Source: an uncultured Clostridia bacterium (GTDB lineage Bacteria; Bacillota; Clostridia; UBA1212). Taken from it: a stretch of 57,844 nt of DNA. The notes beneath the pieces are model-generated. The model searched no databases, was not told the DNA's origin, and saw nothing but the letters and a program-made list of their open reading frames with translations. Made by a program: the position numbers and the translations under genes. Shown piece after piece: positions 47,362-55,339 of the stretch. The stretch lies in assembly GCA_947304585.1 (NCBI GenBank), contig CAMZBI010000013.1:1-57844 (forward strand). The letters run 5' to 3'. Positions within the stretch are counted from its first letter, which is position 1. The number at the start of each line of letters is the position of its first letter.

Positions 47362-50223
47362 TCAATCAAGTCTTGTGAGTTTCAGCTTCCTTATGGAACG
47401 CAGCGCTATGAAATTGATCACAGCCGCAAAGAACAGTGTTATCAGCGCGGAAAAGATCAGGGAAGGAACGCTGACCTCTCTTATCATCTGGAGGTCCACC
47501 CTTTCCACGGTGTTCAGTACCAGTTTGGAAATGACTGTCCCCAGACCAAGGCCGAGAACAATGCCCGCCGCCGTGGTTATCATATTTTCCTTCAGGATAT
47601 AGCCCGCGGTCTCCCATATCGTAAAGCCGTTGATGCGCATTACGATAAGCTCGTTCTTTTTCTGGTTGATCTGTATCCGCACAAGGTTCAGAAGCACCAC
47701 GCCTGCCATGATGGCGGACATCACTATCATGACGTACACAACTATATTCATGGTGGCTGCGGCATTTCTGGATTTCCTTGTCAGGTCGTCGGAGGTGATG
47801 ATCTCCACAAAGCTGTCCTCCCCGGCAAGGCCTTTCTTCAGATCCGCCAATTCCTCCTCCGTGTTTTTGACCGCAAAGGCATTGGTGATGCAGGTGGTCC
47901 CGAAGACTTTCTCTCCGTAGGCCCTTGACATGAATATCGACCTTCCGGAATAGCTGTTGTAGATGCCCGTAACGGTCACCTCACGGTAGACCCCGTCGGA
48001 CCCGAGGATGCTGATGCTGTCGCCAATCCCCAGTTTGTAAATCTCGGCAAGGCGGCTGAAGATCATCACTCCGCCGTCGGGTATCCTTGCCGCTCTGTTT
48101 TTGGTCACGTCGTAAAGGGAGCAGAAGTTCAGAAGGTCGTCCGGATCCGCACAGGTTATCTGAGCAGTCTCGGTCTCACCGCCAATGCGCACCAACGTGT
48201 TCAAATTGTACACGGCAATTTTGGCGTCAGCGTATTTGTCAATGACGTTGCCCACAGACTTTTCCGCCTCGCCGGCAGTGTCCGGCATAAACGATACAGT
48301 CGATTCATATCTGACCGTTTCCCCGAAATGTATCTTAATGATGTTGTCAAAGGACATCTTGAGGGAGAAGCCTATGTAAAGAAGAATCGTGCAGCCGGCA
48401 ATGCTGGCGATCGTTATCATGACCCGTTTGGCGTCCTCCCGCATGTTTCTGAAGATAAGGCCCGCATAAAGCGACTTCCGTTTGCCCCCGTCCTCTACGG
48501 TCTTCTCCTTGTTTCCGGTGCCTTTTATCTCACCGTTGAGAAGTTTTATTGCAGGCTTTTTGAGGAGTCTGCTGCAGGCAAAATAGGTGGCAACGGCGCC
48601 GACCAGTGCGGTAATCACCAATGCGATCAGCGAAGCAACCGGCTCAAATACGTAGTCGAAGCTTCCGATAACATAGGTGATTTCGGTCTGGCTCACCATT
48701 AAGGGCTGGAGTATGAAAAAGGCAATCAGACTGCCTGCGACAGAGCCCAGGGACGCGCCGCCCACTCCGAAGACCAGATATTTTCCGAATATCTCGGACC
48801 TCTTGAAACCGATGGCCTTGGTGGTGCCCACCAGTTTTCTCTGCTCGTCGATTATCTTTCCGATGGTGGCGTAGCAGACAAGAACGCCCAGAGCCATGAA
48901 CATCACTGCGAAAGATGAGCCAATGTTGTTGAAGGTGTTGATGGTCTCTCCCATCTCGTAGAAGGACCTGTTCTGGTACCTTGTGAGGACGATCCATTTG
49001 CCGTTTTCAAGATTTGCCAGTTCCTCTTTTGCGGCATTGAGTTTCACTTCACCTGCCGTGTATTCCGCCAGTTTTTCCGCAAGAGCGGCCCTTCCGTCGC
49101 TCACCAGAGCCAGCCCGGCCTCATACTCTGAGATCTTCCCGGACAGCATGTCCTTGATAGTAAGTACGAACTGCTCCGCATTTTTGTAGCTCTCGAGGAG
49201 AGATATCTTTTCTTTTTCCTCTTCGGTCTCACCGTCACCGCCGATTCCCAGTGATCCGACGAGCTGCCTTATGGCCTCAACCGGAAGACCAAGTTTATCC
49301 TTGATGGCATCCATGTACGCTTCAAGGAAAGCAACAGCGGTATCTCCCAGCGCCATGAGGCTTTCGCCCTTTTTGAGGGTCTCTTCAGCCTCGTCCAGCT
49401 TTTTGCCCGCCTCTCCCAGGAACTTGGCGGCGTCCGCCAGCTGCTTTTCTCCTGCAGAGATACTGTCCTTGTATTTTTTAACGACTTCTTCGTCCCGGAT
49501 CTTAGCCCTTTCTCTTCCGAACAGAGTGAGATCGTTGCCGTATTCCTTAACTGTGGATTTGTAAGCATCGGAGAAGGCATTGGCGTCTGCCTCGACCCGC
49601 ATCACGATGCCGGTGAACTCCACTCCAAGCGAATCCGTGTCAAAAGAATTCGCGGAAAGAATTATTGTGGGCGAGGAGATCTCATTGCTTCTGATCTTGT
49701 TCGGGTGGTTCATTATGCCCGTAACGGTATAGCTGTATGTCTTAAGAAATTTCGGCAAGGAGCCGCTGCCCTTCAGATTTACGCTGTCGCCAATGGACAC
49801 ACCCAGGATATCCGAAAGGTCTGCGGAAACAATACATTCGCCTTCGTTTTGGGGCATTTTCCCCGACAGGACCACCGGAAGGTCAATTCTTTCCGTAGCT
49901 GAAATAACTTTTACTGCGCTTCTGGCGTTGCCCTTGCCGGCGACCATCTCAACCGATATGATCCCTTCGGCGTCGGTTACGAAATCAAATTCTTTGACCG
50001 CCTCCACGTCCTCCGGAGTTACGCCCCTTGTCGCTTTGATCTCAATGTCGTTGAAATTCTGAGCCGTGAAGAATCTGTTGCCGGCGGCTGCAGTGGCAAT
50101 GCCCCCCATGCGGCATACAAGGTAAAGACCTGTCCCCAGAGCGATCACCAGAACGATGGAAAGAAAGGAGACGATCTGTTTCTGCACGTTTTTGAGAGCG
50201 TCTTTGAACTGAGTTTTTTTCAT
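47362..50223 (-). CDS. Large FtsX-type ABC transporter permease
   Basis: 953 residues. It has an N-terminal membrane segment (VSFLSIVLVIALGTGLYLV), a first extracytoplasmic domain, then a coiled-coil-rich stretch at about residues 250-400 (GEKQLADAAKFLGEAGKKLDEA). Two FtsX membrane modules follow, one near 430-560 (FAVMFMALGVLVCYATIGKI) and one at the C-terminus (IVMSAIMAGVVLLNLVRI), with a second MacB-like domain between them. This duplicated layout is typical of clostridial permeases that work with MacB/LolD-type ATPases, moving peptides or lipids or acting mechanically on wall enzymes. The substrate is unknown. It starts 3 nt after the ATPase gene and ends 48 nt before the serpin. Confidence 0.9.
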   Translation of the reverse strand: MKKTQFKDALKNVQKQIVSFLSIVLVIALGTGLYLVCRMGGIATAAAGNRFFTAQNFNDIEIKATRGVTPEDVEAVKEFDFVTDAEGIISVEMVAGKGNARSAVKVISATERIDLPVVLSGKMPQNEGECIVSADLSDILGVSIGDSVNLKGSGSLPKFLKTYSYTVTGIMNHPNKIRSNEISSPTIILSANSFDTDSLGVEFTGIVMRVEADANAFSDAYKSTVKEYGNDLTLFGRERAKIRDEEVVKKYKDSISAGEKQLADAAKFLGEAGKKLDEAEETLKKGESLMALGDTAVAFLEAYMDAIKDKLGLPVEAIRQLVGSLGIGGDGETEEEKEKISLLESYKNAEQFVLTIKDMLSGKISEYEAGLALVSDGRAALAEKLAEYTAGEVKLNAAKEELANLENGKWIVLTRYQNRSFYEMGETINTFNNIGSSFAVMFMALGVLVCYATIGKIIDEQRKLVGTTKAIGFKRSEIFGKYLVFGVGGASLGSVAGSLIAFFILQPLMVSQTEITYVIGSFDYVFEPVASLIALVITALVGAVATYFACSRLLKKPAIKLLNGEIKGTGNKEKTVEDGGKRKSLYAGLIFRNMREDAKRVMITIASIAGCTILLYIGFSLKMSFDNIIKIHFGETVRYESTVSFMPDTAGEAEKSVGNVIDKYADAKIAVYNLNTLVRIGGETETAQITCADPDDLLNFCSLYDVTKNRAARIPDGGVMIFSRLAEIYKLGIGDSISILGSDGVYREVTVTGIYNSYSGRSIFMSRAYGEKVFGTTCITNAFAVKNTEEELADLKKGLAGEDSFVEIITSDDLTRKSRNAAATMNIVVYVMIVMSAIMAGVVLLNLVRIQINQKKNELIVMRINGFTIWETAGYILKENMITTAAGIVLGLGLGTVISKLVLNTVERVDLQMIREVSVPSLIFSALITLFFAAVINFIALRSIRKLKLTRLD

Positions 50224-50226
50224 CGC

Positions 50227-51450
50227 TTACCACTCCAGCTCTTTAGCCTTGAGAGGCTTGGCGTTGTGTTTGATACTGAATATACGGCCGCTTCTGAGTT
50301 TGACTATGCGGTCCGCCATCTTGCCGATCTCCGGGTTGTGGGTGATCATGATGACGGTGGTGTTCTCGGTCCGCACTGCCTCCTCGATGGCCGAAAGGAC
50401 CTCTATGCTGGTCTCGTAGTCAAGGGCCGCCGTGGGCTCGTCCGCGAGAATAAGTTTGGGCCTTTTAACAAGAGCTCTGGCAATGGCAACTCTCTGCTGC
50501 TGACCGCCGCTCATCTGTGAAGGATAACTGCCGCCCTTTTCGCCAAGGCCGACCCTTGCAAGAGCCTCCTCCGGCGCCATTGGGTCCTTGCAGATCTCGG
50601 CAATGAACCTTACGTTGTCAAGGGCCGTCAAGTTAGGCATCAGGTTGTATGATTGGAAAATGAACCCAATGTACTCCCTGCGGTACATGGTAAGGGCCTG
50701 GTCCGTGGGGTGGGAATAGTCCACGCCTTCCACCAGGAGCTGTCCCTCGGTCAGGTAGTCCATGCCGCCGATTATATTCATCATAGTGGATTTGCCGCAG
50801 CCGCTCTCACCCAGCACCACCAGAAATTCCCCTTTGTACACGTTCAGGTTTATTCCTTTAAGGATTCTGGAGACCCGCCCCGGCACCCGGAACTCTTTGA
50901 TCACGTTCTTAAGAGAAATCAGGACTTCCCGGTCCTCGGTCTCGCCGACGGTGAGCCCCTTTTCGGCAACGGTTATGGCAGCAAGTGACGCCATCCGCTC
51001 GCAGAGCTGCAGTTCATCTTTGTCGAAGGGTTTGTTGTTCTTCTTGTTGATGATCTCTATGCACCCTATGACCTTGGTCAGGTCGTTCAGGGGCACGCAG
51101 AGAAGGCTTTTTGTCTGGACCCCCTGATCGTCAAAAACGGTGGTCTCAAACTTCGTGTCGCTTGAGGCATCCTCTATGAGCAGCGACTTTCCCGTCTTGG
51201 TCACGGTGCCCTCAACGCCAATACCGTTCTCTATGCTGATCCCCGAAAGGTCCACAGGCCCGTAGTAAAAAGTTGGGTAAAGTCTGTTCTTGTTTTCGTC
51301 AAGCAGCCATATGGCGCCTGCCTCTCCTCCCACGGTCTTCATTATGATGTCAAGACTTCCGGAGAGAGCCTCCTCGATATTGTCGACTTCGAGAAGCTGT
51401 TCCATTATCTCCCATGTGGCTTTGGCAAATTTTATATTGTCTCCCATCAT
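50227..51450 (-). CDS. GAF-domain / ABC ATPase fusion protein
   Basis: 407 residues in two parts. Residues 16-165 form a GAF domain (AGAIWLLDENKNRLYPTFY, GIGVEGTVTKTGKSLLIED, SLLCVPL, VIGCIEIINKKNN). Residues 175-405 form a LolD/MacB-type ATPase: Walker A GESGCGKST at 214-222, Q-loop FIFQSYN, signature MSGGQQQR at 313-320, and Walker B LILADEP at 333-339. GAF domains bind small molecules or sense redox state. Fusion to an export ATPase suggests a transporter gated directly by a cytoplasmic signal. It is first in the operon with the permease and serpin. Two adjacent ATGs are possible. Confidence 0.92.
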   Translation of the reverse strand: MMGDNIKFAKATWEIMEQLLEVDNIEEALSGSLDIIMKTVGGEAGAIWLLDENKNRLYPTFYYGPVDLSGISIENGIGVEGTVTKTGKSLLIEDASSDTKFETTVFDDQGVQTKSLLCVPLNDLTKVIGCIEIINKKNNKPFDKDELQLCERMASLAAITVAEKGLTVGETEDREVLISLKNVIKEFRVPGRVSRILKGINLNVYKGEFLVVLGESGCGKSTMMNIIGGMDYLTEGQLLVEGVDYSHPTDQALTMYRREYIGFIFQSYNLMPNLTALDNVRFIAEICKDPMAPEEALARVGLGEKGGSYPSQMSGGQQQRVAIARALVKRPKLILADEPTAALDYETSIEVLSAIEEAVRTENTTVIMITHNPEIGKMADRIVKLRSGRIFSIKHNAKPLKAKELEW

Positions 51451-51502
51451 TTCCTCCGAGAATCACTTTTTTGCGGCGCGCTGCGCCTGATTTTTCGCTG
51501 TT

Positions 51503-51531
51503 ATTCTACAATAAAACGCCTTCCGGTGCAA
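51503..51531 (-). promoter_or_regulatory. Promoter of the GAF-ABC/permease/serpin operon
   Basis: The minus strand reads TTGCAC (51526-51531), a 17-nt spacer and TAGAAT (51503-51508), 52 nt before the start codon. No operator is recognised. Confidence 0.7.
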
Positions 51532-51584
51532 CCCGGGCGAGTTGGGTTCTGGGCTCTTTCAGGCGTTTAATTGGCGTCTTTTTA

Positions 51585-53162
51585 TTATTCAAACTCCGAC
51601 ATTTCAGCCAGCACTTTGCAGCTTTCGAACATGCAGTTGAACCAGAAGTTTTTCTCCGCGTCCTCCGTGTTCATCCAGTGGGTGGGGATCTTGCCGTCCT
51701 CGTGCTGGACGATCGTGAGCTGGTCTGTCAGAACTCTTGCTTTGGCAAGGTAAATATCGCCAAGGCCCGCCTTGTACATCTCCAGGAAGCCCCGGGCAAT
51801 GGAAGCGGTGGAGGCATCGATCGGCACGTACCAGCCGTACTGTTCAAGACCGCAAGGGGTGTGCCACTTGGAAGTATCGTAAGGCTCGCTTCCGTCGGGC
51901 GTCAGGTGGCGCCAGGGGTAAGGCCTCTTCCAGACCACGAACTGGTCCTCCACGAACCTCATAAGCTCCTTGGCAATTTCCCCGGACTTATCGTCGTCCC
52001 TGTATTTGACAAGGTAGCGGGCAAGGTCCACAGGCGCATAGTGGGTGAGATTCATGTAATTGGTGGACAGGGGGCTGTCCTCAAACTGACCCTCCCAGTT
52101 GTAGGTCTCAAGTTGGGTGCTGCAAACGTAATCAACTGCCCGGTCGCAGGTCTTTTTCCAGATCTCCTCCCCCGTCCGGTCGTAAAGATCCATAAGAAAT
52201 GGCACAAGGCTGTCGATGGGCGAGATGAAATTCGGCGACAGGGGCTCACCGGTGGCGCAGGAGCGCATCAGATACCAGCTGCCGCAGGGTTCTATCGTGT
52301 CCGCGTAGTATTGACCGATCTTTTTGGCCTCTTCAAGGTATTTTTTGTCCCCTGTGGCCTTTTCGAGGGCAACGTACATGCGGCCTGCCCTTGCCGGGTA
52401 GATCATCATCTGGGAACCGTTCCGGGAGGTTGCAGCGTGCCAGTTTGGCGTTATGACCCCGTATTTTTCCGGATCCGGACAGAAATCAAGGTTGTAAGTC
52501 GGCGGAAGATCCCGGAGAGGCACGTCGCCCCTTGGCGTTATCCGTATCAGGTAGTCCGCAGCGTTCACGGCAACCTTCATCGCCTTCTCCCCGTCCTCAG
52601 GGCATATGGAGGCATAGGAGATCATCGCCTCCGCAAGGGCACCGATCATCTTGCAGGGGTAGGAATTGAGATCGTAGTAGGGATCCGGCTCGCCCACCTC
52701 CAGCCAGTGATTTATAAAGCTCTGGTTCATTGCAAAGCGGTAGGCCTTGATGGCGGCCTCCTTGTAGGAGCAGACAGCTTCCGGCGTTTTTTCAGGGAAG
52801 CTTGCCAATTTGAAAAATGTTCTGGCGCCAACGAGCCCGTATTCGCTGCCGTCAGGGTTGAGGGCAGTGACCGTAAGGCGGACGACACCCTCCGGCAATT
52901 CCCCCCAGATTGGTGTCAGCAGCGCGCAGCAGTCCCCGGCCTCAAAGGAATGAACGGAGCCGTCCTCGCACACCGCTTTGTAAAGGTATCTGTAAAAGCC
53001 CCTTATGGCCGTGAAATGGAATGCGGGCACGTACATAAACTGGGTGGATTCCACGTTCCAAAAGGGTCGGCCCCTCTTCACACCGTAGCGTACCGTAGTT
53101 TCGGGGGAGCAGCACTCCTTTTCGGCCTGCAGGGCAAGCTCTTTTCTGTTCAGTTCTTTCAT
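51585..53162 (-). CDS. Six-hairpin glycosidase-like protein
   Basis: 525 residues, cytoplasmic by lack of a signal. A beta-type N-terminal domain of about 130 residues is followed by repeated helix-pair patterns rich in tryptophan, tyrosine and glycine (NHWLEVGEPDPYYDLN, GSQMMIYPARAGRMYVALEK, TPCGLEQYGWYVPIDASTAS). These fit an (alpha/alpha)6 toroid as in the six-hairpin glycosidases. I cannot place it in one GH family or identify the catalytic acid with confidence. I choose the ATG at 53162 (MKELNRKELAL), preceded by GAGAGG. The frame is open much further but overlaps the acyltransferase gene. It lies 58 nt downstream of that gene and probably shares its promoter. Confidence 0.65.
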   Translation of the reverse strand: MKELNRKELALQAEKECCSPETTVRYGVKRGRPFWNVESTQFMYVPAFHFTAIRGFYRYLYKAVCEDGSVHSFEAGDCCALLTPIWGELPEGVVRLTVTALNPDGSEYGLVGARTFFKLASFPEKTPEAVCSYKEAAIKAYRFAMNQSFINHWLEVGEPDPYYDLNSYPCKMIGALAEAMISYASICPEDGEKAMKVAVNAADYLIRITPRGDVPLRDLPPTYNLDFCPDPEKYGVITPNWHAATSRNGSQMMIYPARAGRMYVALEKATGDKKYLEEAKKIGQYYADTIEPCGSWYLMRSCATGEPLSPNFISPIDSLVPFLMDLYDRTGEEIWKKTCDRAVDYVCSTQLETYNWEGQFEDSPLSTNYMNLTHYAPVDLARYLVKYRDDDKSGEIAKELMRFVEDQFVVWKRPYPWRHLTPDGSEPYDTSKWHTPCGLEQYGWYVPIDASTASIARGFLEMYKAGLGDIYLAKARVLTDQLTIVQHEDGKIPTHWMNTEDAEKNFWFNCMFESCKVLAEMSEFE

Positions 53163-53220
53163 GATCCAACCTCTCTTGAATTGTAATACCTGTGCTTGTG
53201 CACCGGACGTTTGCAGACCC

Positions 53221-54132
53221 CTACCGGATAATTTTCTCGCCGTCAAAGGCAAAAACGCCGAATCCCGCCCCCGTTTTGCCGCCAAGGGCCAGCCTGTCTG
53301 CATACGCCTTACGTAGAGAAGTGTCTCTTGGCAATTTGTCCGCAGGAAGGTCACTGTATCTTCCAAAGACCCTCCATTTGTCGTAAAACTCAGCGCTGTC
53401 CCTTCCGCAGATCACATCAAAGTCGTCCATAAACCTGAGTATATTTGAGTCAGCCGGAAGAAAACCTCTGTGTTCCGGGTAAAGAAGCCAGGAATCGCAG
53501 CCGAATATCACCTTGCCGTCTCGGAAAAGATCCGCATAGTGGGGATAGGCCTGCCTGTAGGAATCAAGCCGTACCTCGTCGCTCAGGGGTGTCCCGTTTT
53601 TGGGAATGTGAAAATTGATGAAGGTTTGACCCTTCTCAAGCACTGCTCCGCCTGCCAGCAGTATCGGCTCTCCGTCATAGATCACCGGCTCATACTGGAA
53701 TCTGCCGTAGGCAAAACGGTTCGTATCGAAGAAGCCGTCGTACCAGCCCGCCACAAAGGTTCCGACAACGCCAAAGCACTCAACACACTCCTCAGTCTTG
53801 CATCTAACGTCGTCCATTGACTCGTAAAACACACTGTCCGGAATGCCCTTTTCCCGGTATTTTGCGTGAAGATGGGGCAGCGAGAAGATTATCAACAGCA
53901 GGTCCCCGGTATATTTGTGGATCCCGTATCTTTGGCTGATCTCTCCCATCTCTTCCAAACCTTGTTCAAGGTCGATAACACCTGTGCCCGCAAATCTGTA
54001 TGCGATATCTCCAACGTCGTCCGCAAGGCCTTTTTTGTCGCTGCAAATGGCTTCAAGACTTTCAGCAAACCGGGAGTCGTTGTTCCGTTTGTATATTTCG
54101 TGGGCTTCCCCGGGAAGCAGTTTCTTTATCAT
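53221..54132 (-). CDS. GNAT-like acyltransferase-domain protein
   Basis: 303 residues. The overall pattern (GLEEMGEISQRYGIHKYTGDLLLIIFSL, GWYDGFFDTNRFAYGRFQYEP, FHIPKNGTPLSDEVRLDSY, WLLYPEH) is that of the two-part NAT_N/GNAT_C acyltransferase-domain proteins common in Clostridia. They have a helical N-terminal part and a GNAT-like C-terminal part, and their substrate is undetermined. The conserved R-F-x-Y and IP-x-x-G blocks are present. The ATG at 54132 follows AAGGAGA at 7 nt. The frame is open to 54285 but that stretch covers the promoter. Co-transcription with the glycosidase-like gene suggests carbohydrate-linked chemistry, as an inference. Confidence 0.7.
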   Translation of the reverse strand: MIKKLLPGEAHEIYKRNNDSRFAESLEAICSDKKGLADDVGDIAYRFAGTGVIDLEQGLEEMGEISQRYGIHKYTGDLLLIIFSLPHLHAKYREKGIPDSVFYESMDDVRCKTEECVECFGVVGTFVAGWYDGFFDTNRFAYGRFQYEPVIYDGEPILLAGGAVLEKGQTFINFHIPKNGTPLSDEVRLDSYRQAYPHYADLFRDGKVIFGCDSWLLYPEHRGFLPADSNILRFMDDFDVICGRDSAEFYDKWRVFGRYSDLPADKLPRDTSLRKAYADRLALGGKTGAGFGVFAFDGEKIIR

Positions 54133-54256
54133 TGAAGGTCTCCTTGTGTTTGTTGATCGAAGGCGTTCCCGATCTCCGTATCTGTTTCCGCGCCGTGAGG
54201 CTTGTTTCTGAAGGATCCGTTTTTCGATTGATTTTCTCAAGTGAAGTTCCGCTGAT

Positions 54257-54285
54257 ATCATAAACCGCAGGCGGTAAATAATCAA
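54257..54285 (-). promoter_or_regulatory. Promoter of the acyltransferase-glycosidase operon
   Basis: The minus strand reads TTGATT (54280-54285), a 17-nt spacer and TATGAT (54257-54262). It implies a leader of about 115 nt. Confidence 0.65.
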
Positions 54286-54383
54286 GTCAAATTGCGCTGA
54301 AAATCTTATGTGAGCGGATATTGTTCCGTTCTCTTTACAATGTTTCCTCTATCCTGCCGGAAGGCCCCAGGCTTTGCCGTGCG

Positions 54384-54485
54384 CTTATTTCAACTTGGCA
54401 ATGTAAATTGAAATAAGGATCGTTTTTTCTTCGCCTTATTTAAATTTGGCACGGTAAATTGAAATAACGATTCTTTTTTGCAGTT
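54384..54485. repeat. Two tandem 51-nt repeats with internal inverted repeats
   Basis: Copies begin at 54384 and 54435. Each carries an inverted repeat, in the first CTTATTTCAA (54384-54393) and TTGAAATAAG (54408-54417) with a 14-nt spacer, then a T run. The second copy has diverged slightly (CTTATTTAAA...TTGAAATAAC). On the plus strand each copy resembles a weak hairpin-plus-T-tract. They lie in a 720-bp gene-free region (54286-55005) that also contains the features listed next. Confidence 0.85.
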
Positions 54486-54512
54486 TGCGGGACAACTAAT
54501 CATTATTGTAAG

Positions 54513-54568
54513 TCAATATAGTCATTTACATACAAAATGACTATATTGAATCGCTTTTTGACTATATT
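54513..54568. repeat. 15-bp perfect inverted repeat plus third half-site
   Basis: TCAATATAGTCATTT (54513-54527) and AAATGACTATATTGA (54535-54549) are perfect complements with a 7-nt spacer. A third TGACTATATT lies at 54559-54568. Three copies of one word in mixed orientation look like binding sites for a DNA-binding protein, possibly a recombinase or a repressor. Confidence 0.85.
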
Positions 54569-54646
54569 AAAACTATTGGCTTCTGAAATCTAAGGCCGTA
54601 AATGATAATGTGAACTATTGGCCATGGCATTAACTTCTTAAAGAAT

Positions 54647-54674
54647 AATCCCGCAGGTTCGGCCCTGCGGGATT
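54647..54674. terminator. Strong hairpin, probable terminator
   Basis: The arms AATCCCGCAGG and CCTGCGGGATT form a perfect 11-bp stem with a 6-nt loop. T-rich sequence follows on the plus side (ATTTTCCTTT) and AATAATTCTT-like sequence on the minus side. The transcript it ends is not obvious. Confidence 0.7.
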
Positions 54675-54728
54675 TTCCTTTAAATATAACCGGGAACAGC
54701 GCACTGCACCGCTCCACTCTTAACTATT

Positions 54729-54773
54729 CACTGCGCCGTCAGCCGCATCACAAGCGCAGCAGGCGCGTCACTC
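54729..54773. repeat. Dispersed relative of the uvrB-uvrA micro-palindrome array
   Basis: Two short palindromic units with CAC-type linkers: a GCG...GTCAGCCGC unit and GCGC-agca-GGCGC, ending in GTCACTCCC. They share the GTCAGCCGC word and the TCAC/CACT linkers with the array at 17466-17805, so this is a second, smaller locus of the same repeat family. Confidence 0.7.
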
Positions 54774-54797
54774 CCACTCTTTTTCTACTTTCTCTTT

Positions 54798-54834
54798 CCC
54801 CGTATTTAGGCTCCGTAAGCCTGTAAAAACGGGG
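54798..54834. terminator. Nested hairpin
   Basis: CCCCGT (54798-54803) pairs with ACGGGG (54829-54834), enclosing AGGCT/AGCCT. CTATTTTT follows on the plus strand, so it could end a plus-strand transcript or mark the element boundary. Confidence 0.5.
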
Positions 54835-54842
54835 CTATTTTT

Positions 54843-54924
54843 CTGCTCATTATTCGATTTATCATGATTATCCTTGCTCGTGTTGCAGAAAGTGTTGCAA
54901 AAAGGCCTAAAGAATAATGAGCAG
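54843..54924. repeat. 13-bp perfect inverted repeat flanking a period-12 doublet
   Basis: CTGCTCATTATTC (54843-54855) and GAATAATGAGCAG (54912-54924) are perfect complements 56 nt apart. Between them GTGTTGCA occurs twice, at 54880 and 54892. It lies just outside the last gene of the integrative element. An attachment or recombinase-binding region is a reasonable guess. Confidence 0.7.
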
Positions 54925-54972
54925 TGGTTATGTAGTTGTGAAAACCAGCGTCCACTAACGCAGGTGCATAAA

Positions 54973-54996
54973 GCCCGCCCAGTGGACTGGACGGGC
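54973..54996 (-). terminator. Terminator after the MobC-like gene
   Basis: On the minus strand an 11-nt arm starting GCCCGTCCAGT pairs with ACTGGGCGGGC across a 2-nt gap with one mismatch, followed by TTTAT. It begins 9 nt after the stop codon and closes the element's transcript. Confidence 0.75.
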
Positions 54997-55005
54997 AAAA
55001 TTATA

Positions 55006-55335
55006 TCAGAGATTCGTTTTAATGTACAGGTGGTCCACGAGATTCGTTATTAGACTGATGTTATCCAGCAGCTCATCATTTACCTGATCACCCGATTGGA
55101 TGCGCTGCAGTTCAGCGAGGACCTCAGACAGTCTATCGTACACAGCGCGATGGACTTTGCAGTTGCCCTGGACATGGATTGTCCGGTCAAGCAGTTTGGA
55201 AATGATGTAATCCTGTTTGCTCAGGCCGGACAGGGAAACAGCAACATTGATCTGTTCGTTTTCTTCCGGAGAGGCTCTGAATGCTACAGTCAGTGAGCGG
55301 AAACGATTGTGGTTATCAACTCTTTTTTCAGACAT
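55006..55335 (-). CDS. MobC-like / ribbon-helix-helix mobilization protein
   Basis: 109 residues. The N-terminal half (RSLTVAFRASPEENEQINVAVSL followed by SGLSKQDYIISKLL) follows the pattern of MobC-type relaxosome accessory proteins: a beta strand for DNA contact, then SPEE, then two helices. The C-terminal half is a helical segment that is probably for oligomerisation. MobC proteins help a relaxase open oriT, but no relaxase is in the window. The gene may instead serve in recombination or regulation. It begins 4 nt after the integrase stop, with AAGGGGGT overlapping the integrase end. Confidence 0.7.
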   Translation of the reverse strand: MSEKRVDNHNRFRSLTVAFRASPEENEQINVAVSLSGLSKQDYIISKLLDRTIHVQGNCKVHRAVYDRLSEVLAELQRIQSGDQVNDELLDNISLITNLVDHLYIKTNL

Positions 55336-55339
55336 GTAT

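Noticed and set aside
54768..54998. Minus-strand 76-residue ORF
   Set aside because: It runs through hairpins, inverted repeats and the MobC terminator, has low-complexity composition and no ribosome binding site.
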